Shown piece by piece: positions 6,635 through 8,618 of a stretch of DNA of 8,618 nt. The position numbers were made by a program, and so were the translations under genes. The notes beneath the pieces are model-generated. The model saw only the letters and a list, made by a program, of their open reading frames with translations. It ran no database searches and was not told where the DNA came from. The DNA is from Kiritimatiellia bacterium (lineage in GTDB: Bacteria > Verrucomicrobiota > Kiritimatiellia > RFP12 > UBA1067). Positions within the stretch are counted from its first letter, which is position 1. Each line of letters starts with the position of its first letter. The stretch is from the NCBI GenBank assembly GCA_016302985.1, contig JAEDMN010000140.1, positions 1 to 8,618 on the forward strand. Direction: 5' to 3'.

Positions 6635-7018
6635 ATGGGATGGTTTGAGAAGAAGGACGAGAAGGCGAAGATCCCGCCGACGAAGGCGCCGTGGCAGGTC
6701 TGCCCGCGCTGCCGGCGCTACGTCGCGAAGGACGCCTGGAAGGCGAACAACTGCATCTGCCCGGAATGAAACTACCACGGGCGGCTTGGCGCGCGGGCGC
6801 GCATCGCGCAGCTCGCGGACGCGGGCTCGTTCGTCGAGGCGTTCCGCGACGCGGCGTACGACGGCATGGCGAAGGTCGATCTGCGGCGGCCGGTGTGGTG
6901 CGCCTTCCTCGTGGCGGTGGCGGCCGTCGGGCTCGTGGGGATCGTCTACGCGCCGCAGTACACGTACCCGCTCCTCTGGATCTCCCCGGCGCTCGTCGAG
7001 GACGCCTCCATTTTTTAG
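6635..7018 (+). pseudogene. AccD-like zinc ribbon interrupted by in-frame TGA and joined to a membrane tail
   Basis: The frame from ATG 6635 opens like the acetyl-CoA carboxylase carboxyltransferase beta subunit (AccD): MGWFEKK, then PPTKAPW and a zinc ribbon with Cys23, Cys26 and Cys42. The spacing CX2C-X15-CX2 equals that of AccD. The fourth ligand, codon 45, is TGA (6767-6769). The same frame continues as NYHGRLGARARIAQL and DAGSFVEAF (46-70), which is again AccD-like, so one ancestral gene spans the TGA. From about residue 83 the protein departs: RRP, then a hydrophobic segment (about 87-104), a YAPQYTYPLLW stretch, and a TAG stop at 7016-7018 (codon 128). The roughly 200-residue carboxyltransferase domain is absent. 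AAGGA (6629-6633) lies only one base before the ATG; GGGGA at 6621-6625 is better spaced. The most likely reading is a decayed accD 5' end fused to unrelated sequence. A 44-residue product, read-through or selenocysteine insertion, or a base-call error are alternatives. Confidence 0.65.
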
Positions 7019-7132
7019 CTGATCAGTCAATCGGGTGCGTTGTGGCATTTGCAGTCATTGACTCGGAATGGCGCAAGCGTAGATGCGCCTGCGGCGAAGC
7101 CGTCAGGTTGCCCGACGAGCTTGGAAGTTTGA

Positions 7133-7141
7133 TGGTATGAT
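7133..7141 (+). promoter_or_regulatory. Candidate extended -10 element upstream of the U32-like gene
   Basis: TGG-TATGAT has the TGN extension and five of six matches to TATAAT. It lies about 155 bases before the ATG at 7295, which would give a long leader. The nearest TTG-type -35 (TTGCCC, 7108-7113) is 22 bases away, longer than usual. The flanking gene-free stretch 7019-7294 also contains a bulged 7-bp hairpin at 7088-7107 and short inverted AGTCAAT/ATTGACT arms (7025-7031 and 7057-7063); I see no small gene in it. Confidence 0.35.
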
Positions 7142-7262
7142 GGCATTTTTCGGCGCGCGGCGTCAATGGCTTGCCTCCATGAGCCGAAGGTCGAGCCAGG
7201 AGGCTTCTGTTCGATCCCCGTCGAGAAGCGGGACGTGAACCTTGATCGGGCGTGCATCGTTA

Positions 7263-7278
7263 TCTCTTGTACAAGAGA
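7263..7278. promoter_or_regulatory. Perfect 16-bp palindrome overlapping the ribosome binding site
   Basis: TCTCTTGTACAAGAGA is a perfect 8+8 palindrome with no spacer. Its right arm overlaps the GAGAGGAG Shine-Dalgarno sequence (7275-7282) of the U32-like gene. It could be an operator for a dimeric repressor located downstream of the promoter, or an RNA stem that partly hides the ribosome binding site. A spacer-less palindrome suits a DNA-binding dimer better than a tight RNA hairpin, since the loop would need to open several base pairs. Confidence 0.45.
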
Positions 7279-7294
7279 GGAGCGAACATACGAT

Positions 7295-8347
7295 ATGAAA
7301 AGAAAGCTGGCTGTCGGTTGGTTTGACAACGAATCCTTTGTCGGTTCGTGTGCGGATCATGTTTCACGGATCAAGGAGGTCTTCTTTGCGTGGCCGGGCG
7401 TGACCGCCAGTCGTCCGATGGACGACTGGACGCCTGCGCGGCGTTCTCGGATTGTCTCGGATCTCCGCTGGGCGCGGGAGAACGGTATTGAACTTGACGC
7501 GATCTTCAACGCAAACTGCTATGGGGACATCGCGATTTCCGAGACGCTCGCCGACCACGTGACGACGATGCTGAAGGAAATGGATGCCGACGGACTCTTC
7601 CCCGAACATTTGACCACGACCTCGCCGTTCATCGCCACCGTTGTCCGGCAGCGTTTCCCGTCCGTCAAGATCCGCTTCAGCATCAACATGGACATCAACA
7701 GTGAAATCGCCCTCAAGTACGTGGACGACCTGTATGATGAATTCTATGCGGGGCGAAACGACCATCGGCGGCTCGACTATGTAAGACGCATGGGGGCCTG
7801 GGCCCGTGAACACGGAAAGATGATGGGCATCCAGGCGAATCCGGGGTGTCTGCGAAACTGTCCGTTCCACCAGTTCCACAACAACCTCCACGGCCACAAC
7901 CGGATGGGGCAGTCGGCCGCCGGCGAGAAGTTCGGCTTCTCGGTCTTCCGCTGCCGGACGAATTTCGAGCGAGGCCACTATGAGGATTTCCTCCGTGCGA
8001 TCTGGATACGCCCAGAGGATTTGCCGCTCTACGAACCGCATGTCGGCGTCGTCAAGCTGGCGACGCGGCGGCATCCGAATCCGGCGAGGATCGTCTCGGC
8101 ATACGCGACAGGCTCATACGATGGCGACCTGGCGGAGATCATGGATCCCTGCTACACGTTCCCGATGATCATCGACAATCAACGGCTGGGCGCTTCGCCG
8201 CTTTGGCCCGAGGTCCGCGACTGCCGAGAAGCCGACAACTGCACGAACTGCGGGAAGTGCTCCGCCCTGCTGAAGGCCTGCGCCCGCGAGAGGAGCGACA
8301 CCGCAGCGGGCATGACGACGGAATTCGTACGATTCTTCAAGGGATGA
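7295..8347 (+). CDS. U32-like (collagenase-like/UbiU-UbiV-related) TIM-barrel protein with cysteine clusters
   Basis: A 350-residue protein with no signal peptide. The ATG at 7295 was chosen because GAGAGGAG (7275-7282) lies 12 bases upstream; an in-frame TTG-type extension to 7166 lacks support. The style is that of peptidase U32/COG0826 proteins: an alternating strand/helix barrel, FNANCYG (71-77), IRFSINMDINS (126-136) and the hallmark-like IQANPGCLRNCPFHQFH (179-195), then FRC (218-220). Family members such as UbiU/UbiV bind a 4Fe-4S cluster through four Cys and are not proven proteases. Here Cys185, Cys189 and Cys220, perhaps with Cys286, could play that part. A second cluster at the C-terminus, DNCTNCGKC (Cys316, 319, 322) with Cys310 and Cys329, looks like an additional metal or Fe-S site. 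The substrate is unknown, and RNA or small-molecule hydroxylation or modification is one possibility. Family assignment is moderately sure. A convergent frame overlaps its 3' end. Confidence 0.7.
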   Translation: MKRKLAVGWFDNESFVGSCADHVSRIKEVFFAWPGVTASRPMDDWTPARRSRIVSDLRWARENGIELDAIFNANCYGDIAISETLADHVTTMLKEMDADGLFPEHLTTTSPFIATVVRQRFPSVKIRFSINMDINSEIALKYVDDLYDEFYAGRNDHRRLDYVRRMGAWAREHGKMMGIQANPGCLRNCPFHQFHNNLHGHNRMGQSAAGEKFGFSVFRCRTNFERGHYEDFLRAIWIRPEDLPLYEPHVGVVKLATRRHPNPARIVSAYATGSYDGDLAEIMDPCYTFPMIIDNQRLGASPLWPEVRDCREADNCTNCGKCSALLKACARERSDTAAGMTTEFVRFFKG

Positions 8348-8618
8348 CGCCTGACGGCAAAAGGACGGCTTCTGTGGCGGCGGCACACGGGCGGGGCGGC
8401 CCTCTTTGTCCGCCGTCTCCTCGTCGTAGTCGTCAAACCACCGCTTGAGCTCCTCCGGCGTGACGTCCGGCGGCAGCTCGTCCGCATAGATCGACTCGAG
8501 CATCGCCCGGACCTCCTCCCAGGGCTGGCCGAACATGGCTTCGTACATCCTGCGGCATCGCTCGCCGTCCTCACCCGCGTCGTTCACCGCCAGCGTATAG
8601 CTGCTCCACTTCCAGCGC
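8114..8618 (-). CDS. Partial unrecognised gene, 5' end beyond the right edge
   Basis: On the minus strand a frame open to the window edge runs from 8617 to a TGA at 8114-8116, about 167 codons. The first roughly 90 residues, outside the U32-like gene, look protein-like: WSSYTLAVNDAGEDGERC, then MYEAMFGQPWEEVRAML, and a Pro/acidic stretch PPDVTPEELKRWFDDYDEE. I recognise no family. The last about 77 residues are antisense to the U32-like gene and may be non-native sequence read after the true stop was lost. The GTG at 8587 is a possible start but the frame continues upstream of it, so the real start is probably outside the window. A 234-base convergent overlap is unusual and suggests a truncated gene. 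Confidence 0.4.
   Translation of the reverse strand, partial: RWKWSSYTLAVNDAGEDGERCRRMYEAMFGQPWEEVRAMLESIYADELPPDVTPEELKRWFDDYDEETADKEGRPARVPPPQKPSFCRQASSLEESYEFRRHARCGVAPLAGAGLQQGGALPAVRAVVGFSAVADLGPKRRSAQPLIVDDHRERVAGIHDLRQVAIV

Noticed and set aside
7200..7225. tRNA-like T-loop string GTTCGATCCCC
   Set aside because: No 5-bp T-stem flanks it and no anticodon or acceptor stem can be drawn around it.

Overview
This window looks like GC-rich bacterial chromosome. The mix of lipoprotein and Tat/Sec-type export signals, a secreted metallophosphoesterase next to a small secreted beta-propeller-like protein, a U32-like protein and an unusual GMP synthase suggests a Gram-negative organism, perhaps of the Kiritimatiellota/Lentisphaerota (PVC) type. 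That placement is an impression from protein style, not a demonstrated assignment. UGA is a normal stop here: several genes end in TGA.

Layout. Positions 1-2381 hold a visibly lower-GC two-gene unit, all on the plus strand: a lipoprotein with a DUF3298/RsiV-like C-terminal domain (113-1306) and, 13 bases later, an alpha/beta hydrolase with a long unexplained N-terminal region (1320-2381). The hydrolase stop codon directly abuts a decayed C-terminal fragment that resembles AAA-ATPase/PD-(D/E)XK nucleases (2383-2472), so this looks like a rearrangement scar. Positions 2646-5029 hold an exported calcineurin-like metallophosphoesterase and a secreted beta-propeller-like protein, probably co-transcribed. 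A structured hairpin with a T-run and an extended -10 element then precedes guaA (5253-6536).

The guaA product is the clearest biochemical oddity. It has intact ATP-pyrophosphatase and dimerization domains. Its glutamine amidotransferase domain has lost about 90-100 residues and the catalytic Cys, so it is probably ammonia-dependent or needs a glutaminase partner in trans. Next comes a short reading frame that starts exactly like acetyl-CoA carboxylase beta subunit (AccD). Its fourth zinc-ligand cysteine codon is TGA, the AccD-like frame continues past it, and it ends in a transmembrane tail with no carboxyltransferase domain (6635-7018).

The right part has a U32-like TIM-barrel protein (7295-8347), whose Shine-Dalgarno sequence overlaps a perfect 16-bp palindrome, and a convergent unrecognised partial gene entering from the right edge on the minus strand. 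No tRNA, rRNA, CRISPR array or intact mobile element was recognised. The most noteworthy items are the GATase-degenerate GuaA, the UGA-interrupted AccD zinc ribbon fused to a membrane tail, and the abrupt hydrolase/nuclease-remnant junction.
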